From Trichoplax adhaerens (lineage: Eukaryota; Placozoa; Uniplacotomia; Trichoplacea; Trichoplacidae), in contig NW_002060950.1 in assembly GCF_000150275.1 (NCBI RefSeq), positions 2,344,106 to 2,408,105 on the forward strand: DNA of 64,000 nt. The letters are read 5' to 3'. Shown piece by piece: positions 54,596-64,000 of this stretch (its first letter is position 1; each line of letters starts with the position of its first letter). Under the pieces are notes generated by a model that searched no databases, had not been told where the DNA came from, and worked only from the letters and a program-made list of their open reading frames with translations. A program made the translations under genes and the position numbers.

Positions 54596-55011
54596 TGTCA
54601 CACTTGTAGGGAATCTGTTAGATCTTAAATTGTTAATTGGCGCTATAATATTATTAGCGCATAATAATATCAATTATCACATATTTGTTCGATAGTAATT
54701 AATAGGATTACAAAGTTATAGAAAAGACTAAGTTATGCATAAGAATAATTAACAGGTGGAAAAGGTGTAGATCTGATACAAGTATATAAGAGGTTGTAAT
54801 TTACCTCGCTAGAGAGAGGAAAAATACGGAGACCTAATAAAGTTAGTTTAGTAAATTTATCTAGACGCTTCTAGTCCGCCTTTACTGTTGACTGAGGTCC
54901 TTCGCTGAAGTGGAGCGAGTAGTGACGCCTGGTGGCAGGTTTACGGTAGGACAGAGGAGAGTAGGATAAGTAAGAAACGGGAATCCGATTGTTGCAAACG
55001 ACGTTGTGACA
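54596..55011 (+). mobile_element. 5' LTR of a retrotransposon (416 bp)
   Basis: Begins TGTCACACTTG and ends GTTGTGACA, so the termini are inverted repeats (TGTCACA/TGTGACA). A TATA box TATATAAG (54783-54790) is followed about 50 bp later by AATAAA (54836-54841). The LTR is followed directly by a primer-binding site and a gag-like start. No second copy of this LTR was found downstream in the window. Confidence 0.82.
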
Positions 55012-55015
55012 TATT

Positions 55016-55033
55016 TGGTGGCAGCGGTGGGAT
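55016..55033 (+). other. Retrotransposon primer-binding site, tRNA-Leu type
   Basis: TGGTGGCAGCGGTGGGAT, four bases after the LTR end, is complementary to CCA plus the 3' end of eukaryotic tRNA-Leu (…CCCACCGCTGCCA). The tRNA sequence is recalled from general knowledge. Confidence 0.8.
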
Positions 55034-55107
55034 CCCGGTTACTAACGACTAGTGCCAAGATCCGAAATTTAGTTTGGTGACAGTTAAAGATAAGATAAAC
55101 GATTACG

Positions 55108-55251
55108 ATGGCTTCTGGACCAGCTCCTTTCAAGACAAGCACTTTGGCTGACGTGGATGAAGCTGACGCCATAGATCGTTTAGAAAGATTAGATCATATG
55201 TCAGAAGTTGAAATTCGAGAAATGGCGAAAAGTATGGGAATTAAACTTTAA
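55108..55251 (+). pseudogene. Truncated gag start of the LTR element
   Basis: A 47-codon frame beginning 75 bp after the primer-binding site. Its C-terminal part resembles the leucine/basic helix of a SAP-type motif sometimes found at the start of Gag. It stops at TAA (55249-55251), and no nucleocapsid, protease or polymerase follows, so the element is dead or non-autonomous. Confidence 0.55.
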
Positions 55252-55342
55252 GCGATACTAATGTCAGAAAAGCAGTCGTAGTAGTCATATAAATTTTTTT
55301 GATAAGCGATTACGGTGATCTTCATAAAAAGCGAATTTTTCC

Positions 55343-55426
55343 GGATTTGTGTCCGATATAGTTTTCGGATTCTGGGACCGGTCGGGTTTGTGTCCGATAT
55401 AATTTTCCTGTTTTGGAACCGGTCGG
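55343..55426. repeat. Two tandem copies of a 41-bp unit
   Basis: Unit: G(A/G)TTTGTGTCCGATATA then (A/G)TTTTC…, ending GG(G/A)ACCGGTCGG. Copies start at about 55343 and 55384. It lies within the presumed internal region of the LTR element. Confidence 0.75.
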
Positions 55427-57571
55427 GTTTATTTTTAATTTATGTCTGAATTATAATTTTTCTGTTTTAATTTTTGGATTTTTGTTCATGAAAAATATCG
55501 TAAGAGTTGATTTTTGAGATTTGGACTTTTGTTATGAATTTGAAACTTTGGAATTTTATGACGTGACTTGAAGTCACATTAGGAGATTTAGTGAGGAAAA
55601 TAGAAAATAAGATGGAAATTGGCAGAGGTTGTGTTGATTGTTGGGTAGTTAGAATGTTGTTTTTATGACTAAATCTTGATGTTTAAGGGTTGATTTTTAG
55701 ACTTTTATAGCGTATTAATGATAGAAATTATGTTAGAAATGAAGTTTGATGTATTTTTATAGTTAGCTTGTTACTTTTATAGTGTTTTGTAAGGGAATCG
55801 TAGGGTAAATTGTGTCTGAACTTTGAATGATTTTGTTTTCTTAAATGGTGCAAAGTAGTTTTGTAAAACGGATCTTAAGAGCGATTGGTTAGCAAATGTT
55901 TAGTTTTAAATACCTCTGACGGCTCTACGAAGCCTATAAATGATAGTGCAATTAGAAAATTTAGAGAGAGAGTAGAAGAAGATTTTATTTGAAGAACTTG
56001 TTGAATTTAAAAGGCCTTCGGGGTCGAATTGTCGTAAGTCAAAACGTTCTTCTTTTTGAAAGGTTGTTTGGTCGTTGACAGTTTTTAAGTCTGTCATTTA
56101 TTTTAATAATACTTAAAGCTAAGTATTTGTAAGGTTGTTCGGTTTATACTTCTCTCCATTTTTATTTTGAAATAAATTGTTGTTCGGTTATTTCCCCAAA
56201 TTTTATTTGGTGTCAAAGTATTAGCGTTAAGTCGACCTGAGTGCAACGAAAGTAGAATCAAAGTTTGTTAAAGTTTCGTAGTTTGATCTCTACACTTTTC
56301 ATTTCATTACATAAGTGTGTATGTATATCATATGCGCTAAGACTTTAAGATATAGTTAATTTTTCATTTGTTAAAGTTACTAGAAATGCTATGCTGTTCA
56401 GTAGACACCAATAGTTAAACATTTGCATGCGAGAATTCTTAATTTCAAAGAAATTATTAATTTTCGGAGTTTACTAGCTTTGCAATAATTTAATTGAATT
56501 TATATTATCAAAGTAGTGCCCATTATTTATAGCGTGAAATATTTAGTCAGAAAAATATCTAATTTTTGTTTAGAATGTAAATATGTAGCGTATATTATGG
56601 AAATTATGCATTTATGCATGTAGAAACAGAATCTATCCGACGATTAATGGTAACTGAATCCATTCAAATTCATGTCCGGTATAACAAAGTAGAAGAAGCA
56701 AATTTTAATTCACAACGCAACTTTACAGCAAAATGGTAGCTTCTATACCCCATTTGCAATACTCCAATTCATATAAACGTATATCGGGATGCATATGATT
56801 GATAGAGCATATTATTATCACTTCATAGCTAAATGATAAGATACGAATATATCCAATCTAGATATCATTAATTTCAAAGATTGTAATTGACCCTACTCGG
56901 TAATTGTTATTATATGAATGTTTAAAAGCCTGTTAATATAATTTGTAAAATCAGTTTAGATTACGGAATTGATTGAAGAAACATGAATGAATAAGATTGC
57001 TTGTGGTCTATCTTTCCATAAATGTGATGAAAGTAAAATTATTTAAAGTAAAAATATTTAAAGTTGCATGCTCATTGAATCTATTTCACTTATTGCCTTG
57101 ATTATACTTTGAATTAATAAAGGGCCTCAGAATGTTTCGTATTAATTAATTATTATTCCCAAAATTTAAATAAATCAATCAAATGGGATATCTATAAATG
57201 ATTGCCTTTTAGTGATTTTTATTTCGTTGAGAGTAACTGTGTTTGAGTTATATAATTTTTTCACGCGAAGTTTTTAAAGCCAGCTGAGTAAGTGAGAAAT
57301 CTATGAATTCTTTTTATGTAAACTGATAGTTAGCCATCTAATGTTAATCTATCTTAGTTGTATGCACTGGCATTAAATAAGAGCTATATTTTTAAAGCCT
57401 TCTAGCAATTCCAAGTTGACGTTACTAAAATTGACTAAAGAAGTCTCTATAACTTAAGAAAAACAGTCCTATCAGCAGTCCTATTCAGATAACTAGTCCA
57501 TATAACATCAGTAAGGAAAGCATCAACAAGTTAATATTTTCTCTGTAAACTTCCTTATATTGACCAAAATC
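55427..57571. other. T/G-rich presumed element interior, then intergenic
   Basis: From about 55300 to 56290 the + strand is strikingly rich in T and G, unlike the flanks, and may be the non-coding interior of the LTR element. No gag-pol coding, polypurine tract with 3' LTR, or host gene was recognised. 56300-57570 is ordinary A+T-rich sequence downstream of the GPCR gene. Confidence 0.4.
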
Positions 57572-57577
57572 TTTATT
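57572..57577 (-). terminator. Candidate poly(A) signal of the GPCR gene
   Basis: TTTATT on the + strand, that is AATAAA on the minus strand, about 100 nt beyond the GPCR stop. Confidence 0.4.
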
Positions 57578-57675
57578 TTTAAAGTTGACAATTTAGTATA
57601 AATATCCTAGTGGATTCCAATTATCGCCTTTCTTTTACATTTACGGTAGATGCTAAATAAAAAGTAAAAGAAAGC

Positions 57676-58854
57676 CTAACCATAAGTTTTTGCTGCACTA
57701 TTGTCAGCATCAGAATAGTAAGCTTCATCGCTTCGTTTTAACTCCATCGGGCGAGCTGTTATTTGATTTTGCATGACATAAGACCTCTTGGATTTCCTGT
57801 AATGTCCTGATTCACTTGCAGTTCGGCGATTGAATGAAAATGATTCTTCAGGAATCTGTGTTTTTTGACCAGAATGGCTGCATGTACGTGGCTTGATGGA
57901 TGATGGTTCGCCTTCACTTGGCGTTATCATATTGGATTTTTTGCATGGGCAGATAATGCGACGATACTGTTGCCGAAATTGTGGTATTTGAAATCCATAA
58001 ATAACTGGATTAATACTGCTGTTGATAAATACAAGGACAGTTGTAATAAAGTAGAAACCCGTCGGGATATAAACGTTTTCTTGGCCAAATGGAATAACAA
58101 TAAATACAATTACACTCCATGGTGCATAACATAATACGAAGGCTAATATGACGATTCCCATGGTTCTAGTGACTAGCGCACTTTGTCTCTTGGATCTTGA
58201 TGATTTTAATGCTGGACGTTTCTTTTTTAAATAAATATATATACGAATGTAGCAAAATATGATGATACTAAACGGTAGTAAGAAATCAATAACAACTTCC
58301 AGGATACCGTTGATTAATCCACTAATTCCGACACTCCATGTTGGAATGCATGCCATTTCTACGGGATTAAATTCATTGGCACTCCAGCCCAGTATAGGCC
58401 ATAACGCGACAAAAGTACTCCATAACCAAACAAAAATAGAGACGTAAATTGCATGGTGCCGTTTAGGCCGAGTTGTAGTTGAACGGCATATAATGCGATA
58501 ACGGAAGTAACTGATAAACATCAATGTATAAATAGAGCCAATGAAGCAGATGCCGCTAATAGTAGAATGGATATTACACCATACGACACCATAATAATAA
58601 CGATCAGCAACAATATTAATCAAATATAAGGGCAAGCGTCCTAAAGCTGTTAAGAAATCTAGTAAGGCTAAATTGAGTAATAAAATATTTGTTGCTGTTC
58701 GCATGCGACGTTCATTTAATATCGCAATACTAGCAAGCAAATTACCTAAAACTGCTGTGATAATAATAAATACTATAATTCCTATCTTAGTCGCGATCCA
58801 CTCGCTAGGTGTTCCACATGTCGAATTTATGCAGGGTGTGCTATTGGTAGACAT
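57676..58854 (-). CDS. Class A (rhodopsin-family) GPCR, orphan, intronless
   Basis: Single exon, 392 residues. The N-terminus has two N-glycosylation sequons (N4, N10) and no signal peptide. Seven membrane segments are clear. TM1 has G37-N38. TM2 has NLALLD with D66. C93 at the start of TM3 and C169 in the second extracellular loop form the usual disulfide pair. The end of TM3 reads F117-R118-Y119 instead of D/E-R-Y. TM4 ends with a P-I-L-G-W-S motif. TM6 has C242-Y243-A244-P245, so Tyr replaces the usual Trp of CWxP. TM7 has N282-P283-V284-I285-Y286, followed by CPC (302-304), a likely palmitoylation site. The ~90-residue Ser/Arg-rich tail offers phosphorylation sites. Position 7.43 is Phe276, so this is not a retinal-binding opsin, although loop and TM4 features recall opsin- and melatonin-like receptors. 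Ligand unknown. Confidence 0.93.
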   Translation of the reverse strand: MSTNSTPCINSTCGTPSEWIATKIGIIVFIIITAVLGNLLASIAILNERRMRTATNILLLNLALLDFLTALGRLPLYLINIVADRYYYGVVWCNIHSTISGICFIGSIYTLMFISYFRYRIICRSTTTRPKRHHAIYVSIFVWLWSTFVALWPILGWSANEFNPVEMACIPTWSVGISGLINGILEVVIDFLLPFSIIIFCYIRIYIYLKKKRPALKSSRSKRQSALVTRTMGIVILAFVLCYAPWSVIVFIVIPFGQENVYIPTGFYFITTVLVFINSSINPVIYGFQIPQFRQQYRRIICPCKKSNMITPSEGEPSSIKPRTCSHSGQKTQIPEESFSFNRRTASESGHYRKSKRSYVMQNQITARPMELKRSDEAYYSDADNSAAKTYG

Positions 58855-58910
58855 GATTTCCTTGTTAGCGATTGAATAATCCTATCACCGTTTAACGAGG
58901 GTATATCTTG

Positions 58911-59107
58911 AATCTTAAATTTCTGCAAAGTTTAAATAAAAACTGAAAAATTCGAATAAGTGGAAGTTACAATTTAGATCAAGAGTGATAGTTAGTTTAG
59001 AAACGTTTAAGAAATCCAGCAAGACTAAATCTTAAATTTCTTTTGAGTTTAAATACAAATTGGAAAGATTTAAATGAGTGAAAGTTATAATTTAGATCAA
59101 GATTGAT
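58911..59107. repeat. Direct repeat of ~80 bp upstream of the GPCR
   Basis: 58911-58990 and 59028-59107 share AATCTTAAATTTCT, GAGTTTAAATA-like, GAA(A/T)GTTA(C/T)AATTTAGA and TCAAGA(G/T)TGAT with mismatches, offset 117 bp. It sits 57-253 bp upstream of the GPCR start codon, in what should be its promoter or 5' UTR. Confidence 0.75.
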
Positions 59108-59110
59108 ATT

Positions 59111-62100
59111 TTAACTCTGAGCAAAATAACATGAATACGACCCAGTCAATGTTAATCTGATGTCATCGCCTCCTATTAAGATTTTATAATGATTAATAGA
59201 CTTTTAGATTTGCAAAGAGGGAGCCAATCGTGATTTTGATGCAACAAGGCCTACTTCCAAGGAATAATAGTGTTCTTTTTGATAAAGAAGTAAACTGAAA
59301 ACTTGAATTGAAAATTTTTACTAATCTTTTGCGCGACGAGTCTCTGGATCTTTAATAATTTACTTTAGAAGAAAACTTAAGACAATTGATATCATGAATT
59401 CCTGATTATATAAAAATTAGGAAGGAATATAGTGACTACTAATCCAGCACAGTAAACAGTATATTATTTTGATATAGGTTTTATTTCCAGGAATTAACAA
59501 GTCCAAAATAGAAAGGTTCATTAGTAAATTATCTGCCGGAAACAGCTACCAATGTTGCACATAAATGACTTGGCTACAATCCAAATTTCGATGCGCTTAC
59601 TTCTTAAGGGTGCTTGATAAACGTCTGTTCTCTAATCTTCCTTCGTTCTGCAATGAATTGCAAAATATTTTTAATGATAGTCAAATCATACAAAAAATTT
59701 TGGCATCAAATACAAGTATTATAGTCTAGTATCCGTTTTATAGTAAATTAATAAGGTAATTGTAGGCAAAGTATTAACATATTACAGAGGTATAAATGCG
59801 AACAAATTAATAACGATTAAAAGGGTGCTAGAAATTGGGTCAAACTCATAATTTATTCTAATTTCTTTGCGAGAGTAATATTTTTCATATTTCTAGCCTC
59901 TACTACATGCTAAGCGGTTCAATTAGAAGTTTTGCATCTGAAGAACAGCATTTATGAATTTCTTTTACGCATTGTTAATATTGTTTACTCTGACAGACAT
60001 CTAAAATGGATCAAGCAGATGTAACTTTATTTTTATTTACTGAAGGTTTGAGCGTTGCAGTAAACTACGGTGTCTTAAATCGGTCCTGCATAAAAAATAA
60101 GGACGTGACTCAACATGAGGAAGAGATATTACATGTTCTTATGCAAATTCTAGCTTGCCACGAAGGATAACGGCAGATTACATATGACTTCTTATTGTAA
60201 CAAATGGTATAAACCCGGAAGCGATTTAAAATTGAACATCTTGTAGCATAAAGGTGTATAGAATCATGAACGCAAAATTATGGCCTTGGACTAATAAAGG
60301 GGCATAAAATGGCAAGACATCTACGTCTTTTAAAGTAAATATGACGATAACTTGCCTTCGATATTTGCCGATCTGGTAATATGAGTTGCCTCTAAGACTT
60401 AGATCGGATTGAAATTATACATCGATTTTCTCAATTTCGCCCTGTTAATAACTAAAATACATACCACTATAAGCTAGCGCTATCTCTGCTATAAAATGAA
60501 AACTAATAAATACCGTAATTTTAATAAACAATCGTGATAGACGTCAATTGCCTAATAGTTACGAAAATTCCGCTTAAAACGAATGTAATTTACTACATAA
60601 ATGTTTTGCAAGGATAGTATTTAACAAATTAGCTTCTATAAAACTGATACTATAAGGTTATAAAGATTTCATGAGAATGATGTTAATTAGTCGAGTTTAT
60701 ACTGTTAGAGTTGTTATTAAAAGAATTATATTAAGATTGGATGTACCAATATTTTTCTTATGAGATAAAATTAGTAAATTGAATTGAAATTTTCCGAAAT
60801 TTTATAGTTTTAACCAATCATAATTGGGGTCGATATGTAGAGCAAAGGGTTTTGAGAACGAGCAAAAACAAACATGAGTTATTGTTGACTTTGGAAATGT
60901 CTGCAACAACCAATTCAGGATGACTTAATGATTTTCTTAATTGTTTGAGCGATATTTTATATTTTCAAATAAGTTACATTCTGCCAAAGTTTGAATTGAA
61001 CCGATCAGAGTTTTTCGGCTCGAGAATACGATAATAAATCAGTTCTGAATCAAATAGTTTGCTTAACGCTGATAGATCTCATATTTAAAAACTACTTAAT
61101 CTATTGCATTTGTTCAAAGGAATGATATACATGAAACAAAGTCCAAAATTTCTATAAATTATAGATGAAAATGTCTTAAAATAAAGTTATGCAAATTTAG
61201 AAAAAAATTATCAGATTTCGATATTAAAATTTAATTGATATATATCAATAAGTAATGATATTCGTTAAAATTCTTCATAGAAATTTCACCTGAAAGTGAT
61301 TTTTCTCGCTGACTTAACTCAGTCTTGTTAATCTTATCACCAAAGGAAACTGATTGCTAGAAAAATGTTACAGAATTCAATTTCGATACAGAAGATGAGG
61401 GATAAAGTTATTGATAATTTGTAGTACAATCAAATCAATTTTGTCTTTCATCTTTAAACTAAATCGCCTTAAAACGCTAATAAAGGTTATTAATTGTGTG
61501 TAAGAATTTATTTCTAATCTAGATTAACATTAATACTAGTATTGAATAACATTTCATTTGTAAAATCCGCCTATAGCTAACATGTGCTATTATTCCAGGC
61601 GCCAAGATTACTGCTATTGTAACTGTTACGCTCCGTAAAATAATTTTACTTGATCTAAGACATATTCTAAGCTATCTATAATTTCTATCCTGTTGCAATT
61701 ATACCTTGTTGTTATCAAAGTGGGAAATATTATCCGTTTCAAATACTGAACTTTATTCGAATTCTATGCAGATGATACAACAGTAGACATATAAGCTATT
61801 AATACGGTAAATAAGCATTACCTGGCTTTTTCGGCTCCGCTAATGGCATAGAATAAAAGTAAGCAATTTAAGCTACGTATATCCAGCATAGGCAAATAGT
61901 GAGATTTTGTCCAACTTAAATGTGGAATGGATAAATTTTGTCAATAGCTCTGGAATTTTAAACGATGGTAGATGGTGCTTATATTTAGCTATAACCTGAA
62001 TAACATATTAAATCCATTTAGATTATTTATTAATGCATACAACCTTTACCAATTTATAGTTAATCAAAGACCTACTGCTTTCTGATCATTTATCTACCAG

Positions 62101-64000
62101 GGCAAGAAATCACTGGATAACGAAGGCATTTACAACTTTGAACTTTTTACAATTGCTTGCCTAGGAACAACACAGAGGCTTCAAATTACAACCAATTTTT
62201 GAGAACTTCTTAAACATAGAAACGATATCATAAATTAGAAAATATACTGCATTTCAATGGATCTTGCCAAATTATGATAGCAAGAATAGTGAAGAACGAA
62301 CAATTGCTGCCAGTTTAATCTCTAGTTATGTCATTATTTAATAGAAGCTAAACAGAGAGCAGATAGATTGTAACAAAATACCGAAGCATCATCTGCATAC
62401 AATGTAAATCAAAGTTCTTTTAAGTAGAGTTAGTTTTGATTCATGAAGATTTGTGTTAACCAATTACAACTACTACAGTTGAACTATACCAATATAATTG
62501 ATGCAATAAATTAGCCATCGGGTGACAAGATAGAAATCAGATTGAATATGGATCGCTTTCAAATTAAAATTTCTCCATCAGAAGTACGACTAAAAAGCTA
62601 TATATTCCCTCTTTTTTGAGATATTTGAAGAAAGTTTTGTTTGTTTCACATGATTAATACCTTGCAAAACAACTGTATCTTATCAAGATAGAGAAATGAT
62701 TCTCTCTGTATTATCAGTAAAGTATGGAAGTTATTGACGTATAAACATGAATAATATTGTGATATATTGTATTATCTCTATCTTGTAACAAATTGATCAT
62801 CAAATTATTATTTTACGCTTGGTTGGATTTTCTGTTCTATAGGAAAATAATCTTGTTAGGAATTAATCAATGATGTTGCGATCACGGCAATCAACTATGA
62901 AATGAACTCAAAACAACTGAAGGTCGATAAAGGAAACCAAGGATTTGAAGTAGTAACATTAAAAATTAATGTTCGTTTATTATGGAGATATGTAATACAG
63001 CAAACTGCCTTAATAAAGCCTTAGAATTTACATTCTAGAAACTAGCTCAAATAATTACAATCCGTGGTTGACTAGCAAAATAATAGAATAAAGTTTATTC
63101 GCACTTGAGTAAGTACGATATTTTTTAGTCTATCATAAGGTCGATTTTAAATGATGAATTTGATCCATTCTATTCCGTTCATCTGTGGGCATGCTATGAT
63201 GAAACGAATAAAATCAATAGAACAAAAAGAGTAGCAGTAAATGCTGTCTTAAGAAAATTTCAATGACGGTCTAATGAGAAATTGTACTTGAAAGAGATCC
63301 ATCTTTACAATATTAATCCATTAATGACGGTATAGAATGGATTTGATTAATACAAAAAAATTTTTAATCGCCACGCTTTGATATCATACCTTGAATATAG
63401 ATAGGGAAAAGCGATCAAAAGTTGTCTTCAAGAATGGATTTTAGTAATCGTTCTATGTTACAATTTAGAATACAAGTGGGAAGAAATTGGTGTCAATTTA
63501 AACTTATACCAATCTAGCCTACAACAGAATAGAGCCAATCTAGGAAAGACAATCGTTTCAATGATGAATTGGGTGGAATTGATGTTTTAAACAAGTCAAT
63601 AAAATTGAAAACCCAATAAGATCTTTCCAATACAACTCTTTCTGATCAAATAACTGAAACATTATCATTTCCTTCCCATTTTATAGATGACGGTACCAAA
63701 TGTAGTTTGCAATTGACCTAATTATCCACTTAACAAATAAGAACAATATAACACCAGACTATTCAAATTTATGCAGCATCTCTCTATTGCCGTCAATGAG
63801 AATGACAATACTTGTTTTGTCGCAATTACTGATGACTGATTAAGTCAACATCGTCCAAGCAATTACTGCTTAGCTGATCAATCAAAATAAAAGGTTAGTG
63901 ATTGATTTGATACTTCATCAATTGACAGTCTCAAAGAGTAGATCACACAGTATTGTTGGTTCTCATGGTGATCATCGTCATAATTACACAATCTATCATG
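59111..64000. other. Intergenic, no gene seen
   Basis: About 4.9 kb without a supported exon, RNA gene or structured repeat on either strand; only short chance-length frames. Confidence 0.45.

Noticed and set aside
55024-55028. GCGGT matching the 5 bases before the 54596 LTR, as a target duplication of a solo LTR ending at 55023
   Set aside because: These bases fall inside an 18-nt match to tRNA-Leu, which is decisive for a primer-binding site; the 5-base match is coincidental.
54882-55172. 96-codon minus-strand frame over the LTR
   Set aside because: Overlaps LTR, primer-binding site and gag start on the opposite strand; a shadow frame.
55906-56097. 63-codon minus-strand frame
   Set aside because: Chance length, within T/G-rich presumed element interior; no motif.
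57676-58854. Placozoan opsin
   Set aside because: The retinal-binding lysine position (7.43, six residues before N282) is Phe, and the CWxP and DRY motifs are altered; called an orphan class A receptor instead.

Overview
The window is animal nuclear DNA, roughly two-thirds A+T. Its genes are split by mostly short GT..AG introns (58 bp to about 3 kb), and splice phases can be followed exon by exon. The families seen (TMCO4, ALG10, abLIM/UNC-115 LIM proteins, an intronless class A GPCR), the A+T content and the short introns fit an early-branching metazoan. I infer a placozoan (Trichoplax/Hoilungia-like), which is not proven. Only six protein-coding genes are supported; much of the rest is A+T-rich intergenic sequence and repeats.

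Layout. 1-2851 (+): 3' part of a TMCO4-like DUF726 hydrolase gene. 4168-5020: three-unit tandem repeat and GTAC-rich palindromes. 5257-7558 (+): complete two-exon ALG10 glucosyltransferase. 8950-9459: a stray repeat fragment and a MITE-like inverted-repeat element. 10289-16262 (+) and 20283-25960 (+): tandem pair of abLIM-type LIM genes with matching intron positions and phases; about 4 kb between them holds possible eroded coding sequence. 33678-36939 (+): last three exons of an unrecognised basic, Ser-rich protein with a PP1-type RVxF motif. 36940-57660: gene-poor stretch with two solo LTRs in opposite orientation, each with a perfect 5-bp target duplication, a decayed LINE-ORF1-like fragment, and a 5' LTR with a tRNA-Leu primer-binding site and a truncated gag start. 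57676-58854 (-): intronless class A GPCR. 58855-64000: nothing codable recognised apart from a duplicated promoter-proximal block.

The genes do not form a pathway. ALG10 acts in ER N-glycan precursor synthesis, TMCO4 is a membrane alpha/beta-hydrolase-like protein, the abLIM pair is probably actin/cytoskeletal, and the GPCR is an orphan receptor. The most interesting biology is the LIM pair. Both copies carry a LIM2 reduced to its first zinc-binding half, one copy has also lost LIM1, and neither has the villin headpiece usual in abLIM proteins.

All gene models are hand-built from reading frame, splice-site and family resemblance; no alignment or transcript evidence was available.
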